64,000 bases of DNA from Streptomyces sp. 3214.6 (GCF_900129855.1 NZ_LT670819.1:558001-622000), one strand, 5' to 3'. Counted from the stretch's first letter, positions 35,786-44,726 are shown. Numbers and translations: made by a program. The notes: generated by a model not told the origin, from the letters alone.

Positions 35786-36574
35786 ATGGCGCGGCATGGC
35801 GGGCGGGGATGGTACGGCCGGGTACTCGCGGCGGCGGTCGGAGTGACGGCGGTGGCAGCCGCCACCTCGGTGTGGACGGCGCAGGCCGGCCAGTCCGACG
35901 ATCCGCGGGCGGCAGCAGGCGTATCGGCGCGTCCCTCCGCCTCGGGCGCCGCCGGCCGGGCGCCGGCGGCGGTGGCCGTGGAGATCGCCCACGCGTCGGA
36001 CGCCGGCGCCCATGGCGTCAACATCACCATCGACGACGGGCCGGACCCGGTCTGGACCCCGCAGGTCCTCCGGGTGCTGGAGGAGAACGGGGTGAAGGCG
36101 ACCTTCTGCATGGTGGGCACGCAGGCCCAGGCCCACCCGGACCTGGTCAAGGCGGTGGTGGCGGCCGGGCACCGGCTGTGCGACCACACCGTGTCGCACG
36201 ACACGACCATGGACACCAAGTCCGAGGCCTACCAGTCGCAGCAGATCCTGGACGCCGAGCGCATGATCACCGAAGCCTCGGGGGGCGTGCGGCCCCTGTA
36301 CTACCGCGCCCCCGGCGGCGCCTTCACCCCCTACAGCCGCACCCTCGCCGCGTCCCACGGAATGCGGCCGCTGGGCTGGAACGTCGACACCAAGGACTTC
36401 GAGCACCCCGGCGCCGCGGCGATCGTCGCCACCGTCAAGAAAGAAGTCTCCAACGGCCCGACCATCCTCTTCCACGACGCCGGCGGGGACCGCGCCCAGA
36501 CCGTCGCCGCCCTGCGCGAGGTCCTGCCGTGGCTGAAGCAGCAGGGGTATTCGTTCGGCTTCCCGGTCCGTTGA
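35786..36574 (+). CDS. Secreted polysaccharide deacetylase (NodB domain, CE4)
   Basis: 262 residues. N-terminal signal/anchor (WYGRVLAAAVGVTAVAAATS). The NodB domain starts near 75: motif 1 ITIDDGPDP (catalytic Asp and metal Asp about 82), motif 2 HTVSHDT (metal His pair about 134 and 138), motif 3 RAPGG, motif 4 GWNVDTKDF, motif 5 ILFHDAGG. It removes N- or O-acetyl groups from chitin, peptidoglycan or xylan; which one cannot be told. All catalytic residues are present. Confidence 0.9.
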   Translation: MARHGGRGWYGRVLAAAVGVTAVAAATSVWTAQAGQSDDPRAAAGVSARPSASGAAGRAPAAVAVEIAHASDAGAHGVNITIDDGPDPVWTPQVLRVLEENGVKATFCMVGTQAQAHPDLVKAVVAAGHRLCDHTVSHDTTMDTKSEAYQSQQILDAERMITEASGGVRPLYYRAPGGAFTPYSRTLAASHGMRPLGWNVDTKDFEHPGAAAIVATVKKEVSNGPTILFHDAGGDRAQTVAALREVLPWLKQQGYSFGFPVR

Positions 36575-36873
36575 GGCGAGGTAATTCGGTTGTGGGGCGG
36601 GGAGACCGTCCGTAGGGTGCGTCGGGTGACGAGCCCCGAGTCGGACAGAGCGGAGCCGCCGGTCGCCCGGCGGCGGGTCGGCTGACCGGTCGACGACCGG
36701 TCGGTGCTCGACCCTGTTTCCGGTGACCGGACGCGCGCTCCGCGTGTCTCGTCCCGTTTCTGCTCTCGCCTCGGCCGGTCGTAGGTGACGCAGGTCGTAG
36801 ATGGCGCAGGTCGATGTCGACGTATGACGCGCGGATGCTTCTGACCACGCATTCCGACGCTGGAGTCGATCCC
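36575..36873 (+). promoter_or_regulatory. Leader region of the chloramphenicol-type exporter, with candidate leader peptide
   Basis: About 300 bp without a conserved gene. A nested short frame runs from GTG 36785 or ATG 36824 to TGA 36842-36844, ending MTRGCF, about 30 nt before the exporter start. ACCGGTCG repeats near 36680-36705 can form a hairpin. Antibiotic-exporter genes are sometimes controlled through ribosome stalling in such leaders; here that is only a suggestion. Confidence 0.3.
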
Positions 36874-38046
36874 TTGCCTGTGTTCGTCCACATCCTCGGC
36901 CTTGCTGTTTTCGCCCAGGGAACCTCCGAGTTCATGCTCTCCGGTCTCGTGCCGGGAATCGCCCGGGACCTGTCCGTGTCGGTGGGTGCCGCCGCGAGTC
37001 TGACGTCCGCGTACGCCATCGGGATGGTCGTGGGCGCACCCGTGATGGCCGCGCTCGGCGCGCGTTGGCCACGCCGTCGCGCGCTCGCCGCGTTCCTGGC
37101 CGCTTTCGTCGTCGTGCATGCCGTCGGCGCCGTCACGACGGGCTTCCCCGTGCTGTTCGGTACCCGGGTCGTCGCCGCGATCGTCAACGCCGGTTTCCTG
37201 GCGGTCGCCATGTCCGTGGCGACCGCTCTGACCCACCCCGCCAAGCAGACCAGGGCCACTGCCGTCCTGTTGTCGGGCGTGACACTGTCATGCGTCGTGG
37301 GCGTGCCTGCGGGCGCGCTGCTCGGTGACTGGTCCGGCTGGCGGGCCGCGTTCTGGGCGGTCGCCGCGCTGTGCCTGCCTGCCCTGACGCTGGTCTTTCG
37401 GTCCGCGCCGGCCGACGCGGCCCGTCCGCGGGAGGTGTCGATCCGGAACGAGGCGCGGGCACTGAGGTCACGGGCGGTGCGGTCGGCGCTGGTCCTCGCG
37501 GCCCTGGTCAACGGGGCGACGTTCGCGACGTACGCCTATCTCGCCGTCCTTGCCACGGAGGTCGCCCACCTCCCCGAAGGCGCCGCTGCCGGGCTGCTCG
37601 CCGGGTTCGGGGGCGGAGCCTTCGTCGGGGTGACGGTCGCCGGGCGGACGGGCGACGGACGGATGCGGCGCGGCCTGGTACGCGCCCTGTGCGCGCTGCC
37701 GGTCGGCTGGGCGGCGCTGGCCGTCGCCGGCGCGGACGCGGTCCCGCTGTTCGTGCTGTCGGTCGTCCAGGGCGGGCTGTCCTTCGGTGTCGGATCGGCT
37801 CTCGTCGGCCGCGTGATGCGCGTCGCGTCCCACGCGCCGTCCCTGGGCGGGGCGTTCGCCACCGTCGCGTTGAACGTCGGCGCGTTCCTGGGACCGCTGC
37901 TGGCCGGCGCCGCGACCGGCGCCGCAGACGACTACCGGAGCGCCGCCTGGGTCAGCGCCGCCTTGGCCGCGGCGGCGACGGCGATCACCGTCACCGCCGC
38001 TTCACGCGCCCGCAGCCGCGCACGCGTGCGGGAGCAGACGATGTAG
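36874..38046 (+). CDS. MFS exporter of the Cmx/CmlR chloramphenicol-efflux type
   Basis: About 390 residues from the TTG at 36874 (GGAG 8 nt upstream), which puts the start at LPVFVHILGLAVFAQGTSEF as in the family; an ATG 60 bp upstream is possible. Motif A variant near APVMAALGARWPRRRALAAF and motif C-like GVTLSCVVGVPAGALLGDW are as in actinobacterial chloramphenicol exporters. Twelve TM segments. It probably pumps out chloramphenicol or a similar drug; substrate not proven. It ends 8 bp from the convergent TIM-barrel gene. Confidence 0.8.
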   Translation: MPVFVHILGLAVFAQGTSEFMLSGLVPGIARDLSVSVGAAASLTSAYAIGMVVGAPVMAALGARWPRRRALAAFLAAFVVVHAVGAVTTGFPVLFGTRVVAAIVNAGFLAVAMSVATALTHPAKQTRATAVLLSGVTLSCVVGVPAGALLGDWSGWRAAFWAVAALCLPALTLVFRSAPADAARPREVSIRNEARALRSRAVRSALVLAALVNGATFATYAYLAVLATEVAHLPEGAAAGLLAGFGGGAFVGVTVAGRTGDGRMRRGLVRALCALPVGWAALAVAGADAVPLFVLSVVQGGLSFGVGSALVGRVMRVASHAPSLGGAFATVALNVGAFLGPLLAGAATGAADDYRSAAWVSAALAAAATAITVTAASRARSRARVREQTM

Positions 38047-38054
38047 ACGCCGGT

Positions 38055-39185
38055 TCAGCGCGGTGTGCCCGGGGTGCGGTCGGCGTAGTGGCGGGCCAGG
38101 GCGTGGAAGGCCTGCTTGGGTTCCCAGTGCCAGCCCGCCTCCGGATGCCCCGGGCGTTTCTGCACGGTCTTGGTGACGGCGTAGGACGCCATGTCGATGT
38201 CGAAACGAGGGTTGTCCGCGCGGTGGGGGGCGTCGGGGGTGACGAACTCGAAGGCCATCGCCGCGTACAGTCCCATCGACTCGAAGACCCGTAGGAGAGC
38301 GGTGACGTAGTCGGCCTGGGTGCGTTCGCTGCGGACCAGGTGTCCCTTGATCTCCTCGGGGTCCTTGTCGTAGTCGACCACGTCCCAGCCCATGCCGCCC
38401 GTCTGCGGCGCTCCCACATAGGCGCAGGTGCCGAACTCCGTGATGGCCAGGGGCTTGCCCCAGCGCAGAAAGCGGCGCAGTTCCTTCACGTAGTCGGCGG
38501 GTCGAGGGAAGAAGGAGTAGTAGTCGATGCCGACGATGTCGAACAGCGACCAGTCGACCTGGTCGTCCTGCGCGGCGGCATAGCTGAGCCGGCCGTCGAA
38601 GACCGCGCGGCCGGTCCTGGCCGCGCGGGCCGTGAAGGCGTCGAGCCGGCGCTGGGTCACCACGGGGTCGTAGGTGCCGTTCTGCAGGTTGCGTATGCGC
38701 TCCAGCGCGGTCGCCCCCGGCAGGATGCCGGGCACGAACAGCCAGAACTCGCAGCCCACGCTGAGGTCGACGCTCGCGCCCTGCCTGCGCAGCCGCTGCG
38801 CGATGCGGCCCGTCTCCGCGAGGTGTTCGAGGATGTCCCGCTGCGGGACGTCGCCCAGGGTGGGCTGCAGCCATACGTGCAGGCCCTGCTCGGCCGCCTC
38901 GGCCGCGGTCGCCGCGAGGCGTTCCACTCCGTCGCCGGTGACGTCCACCGTGTCGGCGTGCAAGTCCTGGCGGATGGCCCGGATGTCCGCCCGCATCCGC
39001 TTGGCGTTCCAGCCCGTGGCCGGCGTCTCACCCTCCCCCACGGTGTAGACGACGCCCCGGTGCCTGAGTCCGCGCCGCCGTCCCGTGGCCTGTGCCCGCC
39101 CCGCAGGGCCGAGCGCGCCCGCGGCGCCGATCGCCGCCATCCCGGCCAGGAACCCGGCCCGACTGATCCGATTCGTTTCCGCCAT
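38055..39185 (-). CDS. Exported TIM-barrel (glycosidase-like) protein
   Basis: 376 residues. The N-terminus MAETNRISRAGFLAGMAAIG looks like a weakened Tat signal (one Arg of the pair lost), ending near GRAQA. The body follows a clan GH-A barrel: HRGVVYTVGEGETPATGWNA, WLQPTLGDVPQRDILEHLAE, SVGCEFWLFVPG (Glu at the acid/base position, no NEP) and KPLAITEFGTCAYVG (nucleophile-like Glu). The final TVQKRPGHPEAGWHWEPKQA is unknown to me. I recall relatives labelled abortive-infection protein without functional proof. Probably a sugar-active enzyme. Confidence 0.55.
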   Translation of the reverse strand: MAETNRISRAGFLAGMAAIGAAGALGPAGRAQATGRRRGLRHRGVVYTVGEGETPATGWNAKRMRADIRAIRQDLHADTVDVTGDGVERLAATAAEAAEQGLHVWLQPTLGDVPQRDILEHLAETGRIAQRLRRQGASVDLSVGCEFWLFVPGILPGATALERIRNLQNGTYDPVVTQRRLDAFTARAARTGRAVFDGRLSYAAAQDDQVDWSLFDIVGIDYYSFFPRPADYVKELRRFLRWGKPLAITEFGTCAYVGAPQTGGMGWDVVDYDKDPEEIKGHLVRSERTQADYVTALLRVFESMGLYAAMAFEFVTPDAPHRADNPRFDIDMASYAVTKTVQKRPGHPEAGWHWEPKQAFHALARHYADRTPGTPR

Positions 39186-39329
39186 GCCCCTACCGTGCCG
39201 GAGCCGGACGCGAGGCGCAGTCGGCCGATGGTCTGCCGCACGGCGACGAAGGTGGGTGAAGGGGGCGGGCATACGGTCGTTTCGGCGGCCGGGGACGCAT
39301 CCGAAAGACGGCGCCCGCCCCCCTCCCCC

Positions 39330-39517
39330 CTCAGCCGATCACGGCCTGACCGTTTGCTTCCGGCAGGCCGCAGCCCGAACTCGACGGCTCGCCGCCGCGT
39401 CGCCTCCGACCGGCCTTCGGCCGGCCACCAGAGCCTGGCTCCCGCCGCCACGGCCTGCGCCGCGACACGCGCTCCCATGGCTCCCGGGTGCAGAATCCCC
39501 ACGTCTCGATGCCCCAT
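39330..39517 (-). pseudogene. N-terminal remnant of an NAD(P)-dependent hydroxyacid-dehydrogenase-like gene
   Basis: From an ATG at 39517 the minus strand reads HRDVGILHPGAMGARVAAQA and continues AGARLWWPAEGRSEATRRRA to about residue 55. This is the Rossmann start (GxMG) of the 6-phosphogluconate/3-hydroxyisobutyrate dehydrogenase superfamily, which is normally about 290 residues. After roughly GLRP the resemblance stops and the frame continues without motifs. Only the first fifth of the gene is left, between the DHA2 exporter and the TIM-barrel gene. Confidence 0.55.
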
Positions 39518-39602
39518 GTGCGGACACTAACCGGCCGGACTGCTTCGTTACGGCCGGACCGGTCCGCGTAGTTGCTCCTCGTCCCCCGTCGCGCCTGCGG
39601 GA

Positions 39603-41153
39603 TCAGACGCCGCCCGGGGCCGTGCCGCCCTTGAGGCGCTCCAGGTCGGAGGGGCGGACCTGGATCACCACGACCGCGATCAGCGCGGCCAGGACCGTGA
39701 AGATCGCCGCCATGACGAAGGCGGCCGAGACACCGGCGGTGAGGATCTCGTCGGACCAGGGGGCGGGAAGCCGCCCGGTGCGCCGGAAGCGCAGGCGTTC
39801 GGCCGGGGTCGCCTGGGCCAGGTAGGCGGGGATCTGCCGGTTCGCCTCGTTGCGGCTGGCCGTGCCGTACATCGTGACCAGGATGGACAGACCGAGCGAA
39901 CCGCCCACCTGCTGGGTGGCGTTGAGGAGTCCGGAGGCCGCGCCGGTCTCCTGCGGGGGCACGTTGGACAGCGCCATCAGGGTCAGGGAGACGAACTCCA
40001 TGCCCATGCCGAGACTGAAGACGAGGATCGGGCCGAGCACACTGCCCGCATAGGTGGAATGGATGTCGGTCAGGGTCAGCCAGGACAGGCCGGCCGCCGC
40101 GAGGATCGCACCCACCACCATGAAGGGCTTGGGGCCGAACCGGGGCAGGAACCGTGAGGCCAACCCGGCGCCGACCGCGATGACCGCGCTGACCGGCAGA
40201 AAGGCGAAGCCGGTCGCCAGCGGGCTGAAGCCGAGGACGTTCTGCACGAAGAGCGTGAGGAAGAAGAACATGCCGAAGATCGCGGCGGCGAGGCACAGCA
40301 TGATCCCGTACGTGCCCGCCCGGTTGCGGTCGGCGAACATGTGCAGCGGCGTGATCGGCTGCCTGGACCGCCGTTCGACCAGGACGAACAGCGCGAGGAC
40401 GACGACGGCCGCGCCGAACGAGGCCAGTGTGAACGCGTCCCGCCACCCTTCCTGCGCGGCCCTGATGAACCCGTACACCAGAAGGACCATGCCCACGGTG
40501 GAGGTCAGCGCGCCGGTGAGGTCGAAGTGCCCGGGGTGGCGTTCGGATTCCCTGATCCAGCGGGGTGTGGCGAGGGCGATGAGCAGTCCGATGGGGACGT
40601 TGACGAAGAGCACCCACCGCCAGTTCAGCCACTCGACGAGCACGCCACCGGCGAGCAGACCGATCGCGCCGCCGCCCGCCGAGACCGCGGCGAAGACCCC
40701 GAAGGCCCGGTTGCGCTCGGGACCTTCGCGGAAGGTCGTGCTGACCAGGGAGAGCGCGGTCGGGGAGGCGATGGCGCCGCCGATGCCCTGCAGGGCGCGT
40801 GCGGCGAGGAGTTGGGCCTCGTTCTGGGCAAGTCCGCCGAGCAGGGAGGCGAGCACGAACAGCAGCACTCCGAAGACGAACATGCGCCGTCTGCCGAGGA
40901 TGTCGCCGGTCCGGCCGCCGAGCAGCAGCAGGCCGCCGAAGGTGAGGGTGTAGGCGTTGACCACCCACGCCAGGCTCGTGGTGGAGAAGCCCAGAGAGCG
41001 CTGGATGTCCGGCAGCGCGATGTTCACGATGGTGATGTCCAGGACCACCATGAGCTGGCACGACGCGATGACCAGCAGCGCCATCACGTTACCGCCACCG
41101 TCCTGCCGGACGGTGGCCTCGGGTGCCGAGGTCGGTTGCGGAACGCTGCTCAT
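39603..41153 (-). CDS. DHA2-type MFS drug exporter (14 TM, EmrB/QacA-like)
   Basis: 516 residues. LMVVLDITIVNIALPDIQ (motif D1), GGRTGDILGRRRMFVFG (motif A) and the motif C region SAGGGAIGLLAGGVLVEWLN identify the 14-TM DHA2 branch. It exports hydrophobic or cationic drugs by proton exchange; substrate unknown. Downstream of the AraC-type regulator gene on the same strand but separated by repeats and a terminator, so transcription is probably separate. Confidence 0.88.
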   Translation of the reverse strand: MSSVPQPTSAPEATVRQDGGGNVMALLVIASCQLMVVLDITIVNIALPDIQRSLGFSTTSLAWVVNAYTLTFGGLLLLGGRTGDILGRRRMFVFGVLLFVLASLLGGLAQNEAQLLAARALQGIGGAIASPTALSLVSTTFREGPERNRAFGVFAAVSAGGGAIGLLAGGVLVEWLNWRWVLFVNVPIGLLIALATPRWIRESERHPGHFDLTGALTSTVGMVLLVYGFIRAAQEGWRDAFTLASFGAAVVVLALFVLVERRSRQPITPLHMFADRNRAGTYGIMLCLAAAIFGMFFFLTLFVQNVLGFSPLATGFAFLPVSAVIAVGAGLASRFLPRFGPKPFMVVGAILAAAGLSWLTLTDIHSTYAGSVLGPILVFSLGMGMEFVSLTLMALSNVPPQETGAASGLLNATQQVGGSLGLSILVTMYGTASRNEANRQIPAYLAQATPAERLRFRRTGRLPAPWSDEILTAGVSAAFVMAAIFTVLAALIAVVVIQVRPSDLERLKGGTAPGGV

Positions 41154-41271
41154 GACATGTCGCCCGCTCGGACGCGGGCCCTGGGGAGAGGTCAGTGAAC
41201 GGGCGCGTCCACTGTCGGGTCCACCGTTCGACGGTACGCCCGGGGCCGGGTCGTCACCACTCGATCACCCA

Positions 41272-41314
41272 TGTACGGCGTGCGTCGTCGGCCGTGTACG
41301 GCGTGCGTCGTCGG
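41272..41314. repeat. 23-bp tandem repeat, two copies
   Basis: TGTACGGCGTGCGTCGTCGG occurs at 41272-41291 and 41295-41314, separated by CCG, so the period is 23 bp. It is in the noncoding stretch between the DHA2 and AraC genes. A GTGCC triplication follows directly. Confidence 0.6.
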
Positions 41315-41327
41315 GGGCCCGTGCCGT

Positions 41328-41362
41328 GCCGTGCCAGGACTCCCCTGTTGTCCTGGCACGGC
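41328..41362 (-). terminator. Terminator after the AraC-type gene
   Basis: GCCGTGCCAGGA (41328-41339) and TCCTGGCACGGC (41351-41362) form a perfect 12-bp stem with an 11-nt loop, 34 nt beyond the AraC stop on the minus strand. Confidence 0.75.
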
Positions 41363-41396
41363 CTCGGCTGTCGCGGCGGTCGGCGTTCACCGCGGA

Positions 41397-42551
41397 TCAC
41401 CAGGATGCGGGAGGGACGCCCGGTGTGTCGTTGGCCGACCGTCCACGCCTGCTTGGCGGAGCGTCCACTCCGGTCTCCACTCCGGTCTCCACCCCTGTCT
41501 CCACCTCTGCATCCACCGCTGCGCCCTGCGCCGTGTCCACCGCCGATGCCGTGGGCGGCGGGGCTGAGCGCGCCGGGGGCTGCGCCTCGTTGAGCGCCTG
41601 TTCGCGCAGTTGGCTGGGCGGGAGGCCGTAGGCGGTGCGGAACGCCCGGGTGAACTCGGCGGCGCGGGGGAAGCCCCAGCGGGCGGCGACGGCGTGGATG
41701 GGCAGCGCGCGCAGCCGCGGGTCGGCGAGCTCGCGGCGGGCGTTTTCCAGTCGCTGGTCCCGGATGTACGAGGCGACGGTAAGGCCTTCGGCCTGGAACA
41801 GGCGGTAGAGGTAGCTGCGGGAGATGTGGTGTGCGCCGGCGACCATCGCGGGGGTCAGGTCCGGGTCGCCGAGGTGTCGGCGGATGAAGGTCTTGGCCTG
41901 GAGGGTGAGGGTGCGGCCGTGGATCTCCGGCGGGAGCGGGAGGTCGGCGTCCGCGGCGTGCGCGAAGAGGGCCGTGACCAGGTCCGAGACGACCGTGCCC
42001 AACCGGGGCGCGTCCGTGGGCTGGTAGGGCGAGGTGTCCGCGACGAGTTGGAGGAGGAACTGCGAGAGCAGTGCGCCGATCCCTTCCCGGCCCGACAGGA
42101 GAGTCCCCAGCATCCGGTCGGCTCGGTGCCCGGGCACGGCCACCAGGGCACGCGGGACCTCCAGGCCGACGATGGTCACGGAATTGGTGCCGGTGAGGAC
42201 CTCCCACGACCGGGAGGAGGAGTTGATGTGGAAGTCGTTCATCCGGTAGGCGGCCTGTTGTCTGCCCCAGTCGGCGGCCCCCTCGCCCTTCAGCAGCAGG
42301 GAGAGGTGGTAGGTCTCGGGATCGGACTGGCGGACGAGTTTCGGCGTACGGCGGAAGACCAGGTGGTCGAAGGTGGCCGGCCACACCGTCACATCGCCCA
42401 GCCCGATCACGCGTTGGTGGCCGTGGTAGTCCGCGGTGCGCTCGCTGGTGAGGTGCATGGGCGCGTGGGTGTTGCCCATGCGCTCCGCCCACGCCTCGAA
42501 CCGATCGCCCACCGGCAGGTCCGTGGTGCGGAACACCGACTCGTGCAACAC
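41397..42551 (-). CDS. AraC-family regulator with AraC-binding-like N-terminal domain
   Basis: 384 residues from GTG 42551, which gives LHESVFRTTDLPVGDRFEAW, the usual opening; GTG 42569 is the alternative. Residues 1-200 match the AraC-binding-like domain (HLSLLLKGEGAADWGRQQ). The HTH lies at about 215-320: LTPAMVAGAHHISRSYLYRL and AVAARWGFPRAAEFTRAF. The last 60 residues are low complexity with VETGVETGVETG from 12-bp DNA repeats. It diverges from the lipase gene and may control it; the leftward DHA2 exporter is another possible target. Confidence 0.85.
   Translation of the reverse strand: MLHESVFRTTDLPVGDRFEAWAERMGNTHAPMHLTSERTADYHGHQRVIGLGDVTVWPATFDHLVFRRTPKLVRQSDPETYHLSLLLKGEGAADWGRQQAAYRMNDFHINSSSRSWEVLTGTNSVTIVGLEVPRALVAVPGHRADRMLGTLLSGREGIGALLSQFLLQLVADTSPYQPTDAPRLGTVVSDLVTALFAHAADADLPLPPEIHGRTLTLQAKTFIRRHLGDPDLTPAMVAGAHHISRSYLYRLFQAEGLTVASYIRDQRLENARRELADPRLRALPIHAVAARWGFPRAAEFTRAFRTAYGLPPSQLREQALNEAQPPARSAPPPTASAVDTAQGAAVDAEVETGVETGVETGVDAPPSRRGRSANDTPGVPPASW
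41464..41511. repeat. Four 12-bp tandem units inside the AraC C-terminus
   Basis: TCCACTCCGGTC twice exactly, then two diverged copies. In frame with the protein, so it encodes repeated VETG and copy-number changes would not shift the frame. Confidence 0.65.
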
Positions 42552-42569
42552 GGAGCAAGTCAACCACAC

Positions 42570-42831
42570 CGCGTGAGCGGGCCTGATCGCCGATGCGACA
42601 GCTTCGGGCTTGCTACCGGAGAGTCATATTACCGAACCGTAACCTACCGGCCGCTACCCGAGGTAACCGAACCACCGCTACGGTCCTGACAGTTCGTCTA
42701 AGAGCGGTGCGGGGCTGCGGTGGGCGACCGCGGTCGCGTGCCGCTCGGTCGTCACGGTCCGTACCCCACCGGGCCGTCCGCCACCCGAGCCGCAGACGAA
42801 GGCTCGGCCTCCCCCTTCCCGGAGGTCCGCC
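42570..42831. promoter_or_regulatory. Divergent promoter region between AraC regulator and lipase
   Basis: The segment 42627-42680 is AT-richer and repeats ACCGAACC and GTAACC (ACCGAACCGTAACC at 42632-42645, GTAACCGAACC at 42663-42673). These direct repeats are suitable AraC-type sites for control of the lipase. No coding sequence. Confidence 0.4.
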
Positions 42832-44157
42832 ATGCCCACCCCCACCCGCCTGCTGGCCGCAGCCGTCACCGCGGCCGCCTGCCTCGGCGTCACCGCCGTA
42901 CCCGCCGACGCCACAGCGCAGTCGGACGCCGTGGTCTCGCGCGGCGTCACCATCCCCACGTTCTACAACCCGCCCGCCACGCTCCCGGCGGCCGACGGCG
43001 CCCTGGTCCGCTCCGAACCACTGCCCCTCGCGCTGAGCCTGCCGGGCGTCGACGGACCGCTGCCCGGCACCGCGACCCGGCTGATGTACAAGTCCACGGA
43101 CTCCGCCGGCCGGCCCATGGCGGTCACCGGCGCCTACATCGAGCCGTCGGCCCGCTGGAAGGGCGGTGGAGCACGGCCGCTGGTCGCCGTGGCACCCGGC
43201 ACCATGGGCCAGGGCGACCAGTGCTCGGCCTCCCTCGGCCTGGAACACCCGCTCCTGGTCAACGGCCAGACGCTGTCCGTAGGTTACGAGGACCTGGCGA
43301 TCTACCGTCTCCTCGCGCGGGGCATCGCCGTCGTCGTCACGGACTACACGGGGCTGGGCTCGACGGACCGGCTGCACACCTACGTCAACCGGGTCGACGA
43401 GGCGCACGCCGTACTGGACGCCGTCCGCGCGGCCCGTGCCCTCGACGGTACATCGCTCACGGCCGCCTCCCGGGTGGCGCTGTTCGGCTACAGCCAGGGC
43501 GGCGGGGCCACAGCGGCCGCCGCCGAACTGCAACCCTCCTACGCCCCCGACGTCACCCTCGCCGGAACCTACACAGGGGCCCCGCCCGCCGACCTGGTCT
43601 CCGTCACCAGGGCCATCGACGGCAGTGATCTTGCCGGAGCGCTGGGCTGGGCGGTGAACGGGTTTCTGGAGTCCGACCCCGCCCTCGAGCCAATCGCCGA
43701 CGCGCACCTCAACGCGGCCGGCCGCGCCGCGCTCAAGGACCTGTCGACGATGTGCGTCGGCGACGCCCTCCTCGCCTACAACTCGGCGCGCAGCACAGCC
43801 TGGACGACGGACGGGCGGTCCATCGGCGACGTCGTCCAGTCGGAGCCGGCGCTGAAGGCGTTCCTGGCCGACCAGCGCATCGGCGCCCTCGAACCGACGT
43901 CTCCGGTGCGGCTGGCGACCGGCACCGCCGACGATCTGGTGCCGCACGCGCAGGCGCGCTCGCTCGCCGCGGCCTGGTGCGCCAAGGGCGCCGACGTCAC
44001 GTACAAGCCGGTGATCCTGCCGAGCGTGGGCCGGGCCCTGATCAACCACTTCACGCCGTTGCTCGTCGACCAGGGCGACGCGATCTCCTGGCTCACCGAC
44101 CGGCTCAACGGGCGCCCCGCCCACTCCAACTGCGCCGCCCTCCCCCTCCTGCCCTGA
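42832..44157 (+). CDS. Secreted alpha/beta-hydrolase lipase (secretory lipase LIP-like)
   Basis: 441 residues. Signal peptide ends VPADATAQS. Alpha/beta-hydrolase fold with GYSQGGGA (nucleophile Ser about 221), TGTADDLVPH (acid about 366) and LINHFTP (His about 405). The N-terminal FYNPPATLPAADGALVRSEP is typical of fungal/actinobacterial secretory lipases (triacylglycerol lipases). GGAGG precedes the ATG. Extracellular ester or triglyceride hydrolysis. Confidence 0.85.
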   Translation: MPTPTRLLAAAVTAAACLGVTAVPADATAQSDAVVSRGVTIPTFYNPPATLPAADGALVRSEPLPLALSLPGVDGPLPGTATRLMYKSTDSAGRPMAVTGAYIEPSARWKGGGARPLVAVAPGTMGQGDQCSASLGLEHPLLVNGQTLSVGYEDLAIYRLLARGIAVVVTDYTGLGSTDRLHTYVNRVDEAHAVLDAVRAARALDGTSLTAASRVALFGYSQGGGATAAAAELQPSYAPDVTLAGTYTGAPPADLVSVTRAIDGSDLAGALGWAVNGFLESDPALEPIADAHLNAAGRAALKDLSTMCVGDALLAYNSARSTAWTTDGRSIGDVVQSEPALKAFLADQRIGALEPTSPVRLATGTADDLVPHAQARSLAAAWCAKGADVTYKPVILPSVGRALINHFTPLLVDQGDAISWLTDRLNGRPAHSNCAALPLLP

Positions 44158-44183
44158 CCCGCCGAGCCGGGCGGCGCCGCGCT

Positions 44184-44189
44184 TAGGCT
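44184..44189 (+). promoter_or_regulatory. -10 box of a leaderless promoter (MOSC gene)
   Basis: TAGGCT, 6 nt, then ATG 44196, without a ribosome site. Confidence 0.5.
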
Positions 44190-44195
44190 GGTTCC

Positions 44196-44705
44196 ATGAC
44201 CGAGGTCGAGGTGGTGGAGCTGCTGGTGTCGGCGTCGCACCGGTTCGCGGGGCGCCCCGCGGACGGGCCGTCGGACGGCCCGGACGACGAGCTCGTGCGG
44301 GAGGTTCAGGTCCGTCGCGGTCTCGGGCTGGTCGGCGACCGCTACTTCGGCCGCCCGGCCCATCGGGACGCGTCGGTGACCCTCATGGCCGCGGAGAACC
44401 TCCCGCGGCACATCGACGCGGCCGTGGGTCTCCGGCAGACGCGCCGGAACGTCCTGCTGCGGGGCGTCGACATCGACGCCTATGTCGGCTCGACCGTCGT
44501 CCTCGACGGCGCGGCCGGTCCCGTGGCGTTCGCCGTGAACCGTCCGGCGCGCCCCTGCGCGTGGCTGGACGTCACCATCGGCCCCGGCGCCCAGCGCGCC
44601 CTGCGCGGCAAAGGCGGCGTGCGGTGTACGCCGTTGTCGGACGGTGTGCTCGTCCTGGGCCGGGCTACGTTCGAGGTCGTCGACGCGTCTGCCGTCCGGG
44701 CCTGA
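44196..44705 (+). CDS. MOSC-domain protein
   Basis: 169 residues. GLVGDRYFGRPAHRDASVTL, then RRNVLLRGVDIDAYVGSTVV and RPCAWLDV with the conserved Cys of the MOSC fold. MOSC domains handle sulfur or molybdenum cofactor, as in the C-terminus of MoCo sulfurase and YiiM. The protein is a stand-alone MOSC unit in the cytosol. It is separate from the molybdoenzyme at 21-22 kb. Leaderless start. Confidence 0.82.
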   Translation: MTEVEVVELLVSASHRFAGRPADGPSDGPDDELVREVQVRRGLGLVGDRYFGRPAHRDASVTLMAAENLPRHIDAAVGLRQTRRNVLLRGVDIDAYVGSTVVLDGAAGPVAFAVNRPARPCAWLDVTIGPGAQRALRGKGGVRCTPLSDGVLVLGRATFEVVDASAVRA

Positions 44706-44726
44706 GGCGGGAAGCGGCGGGACGCC

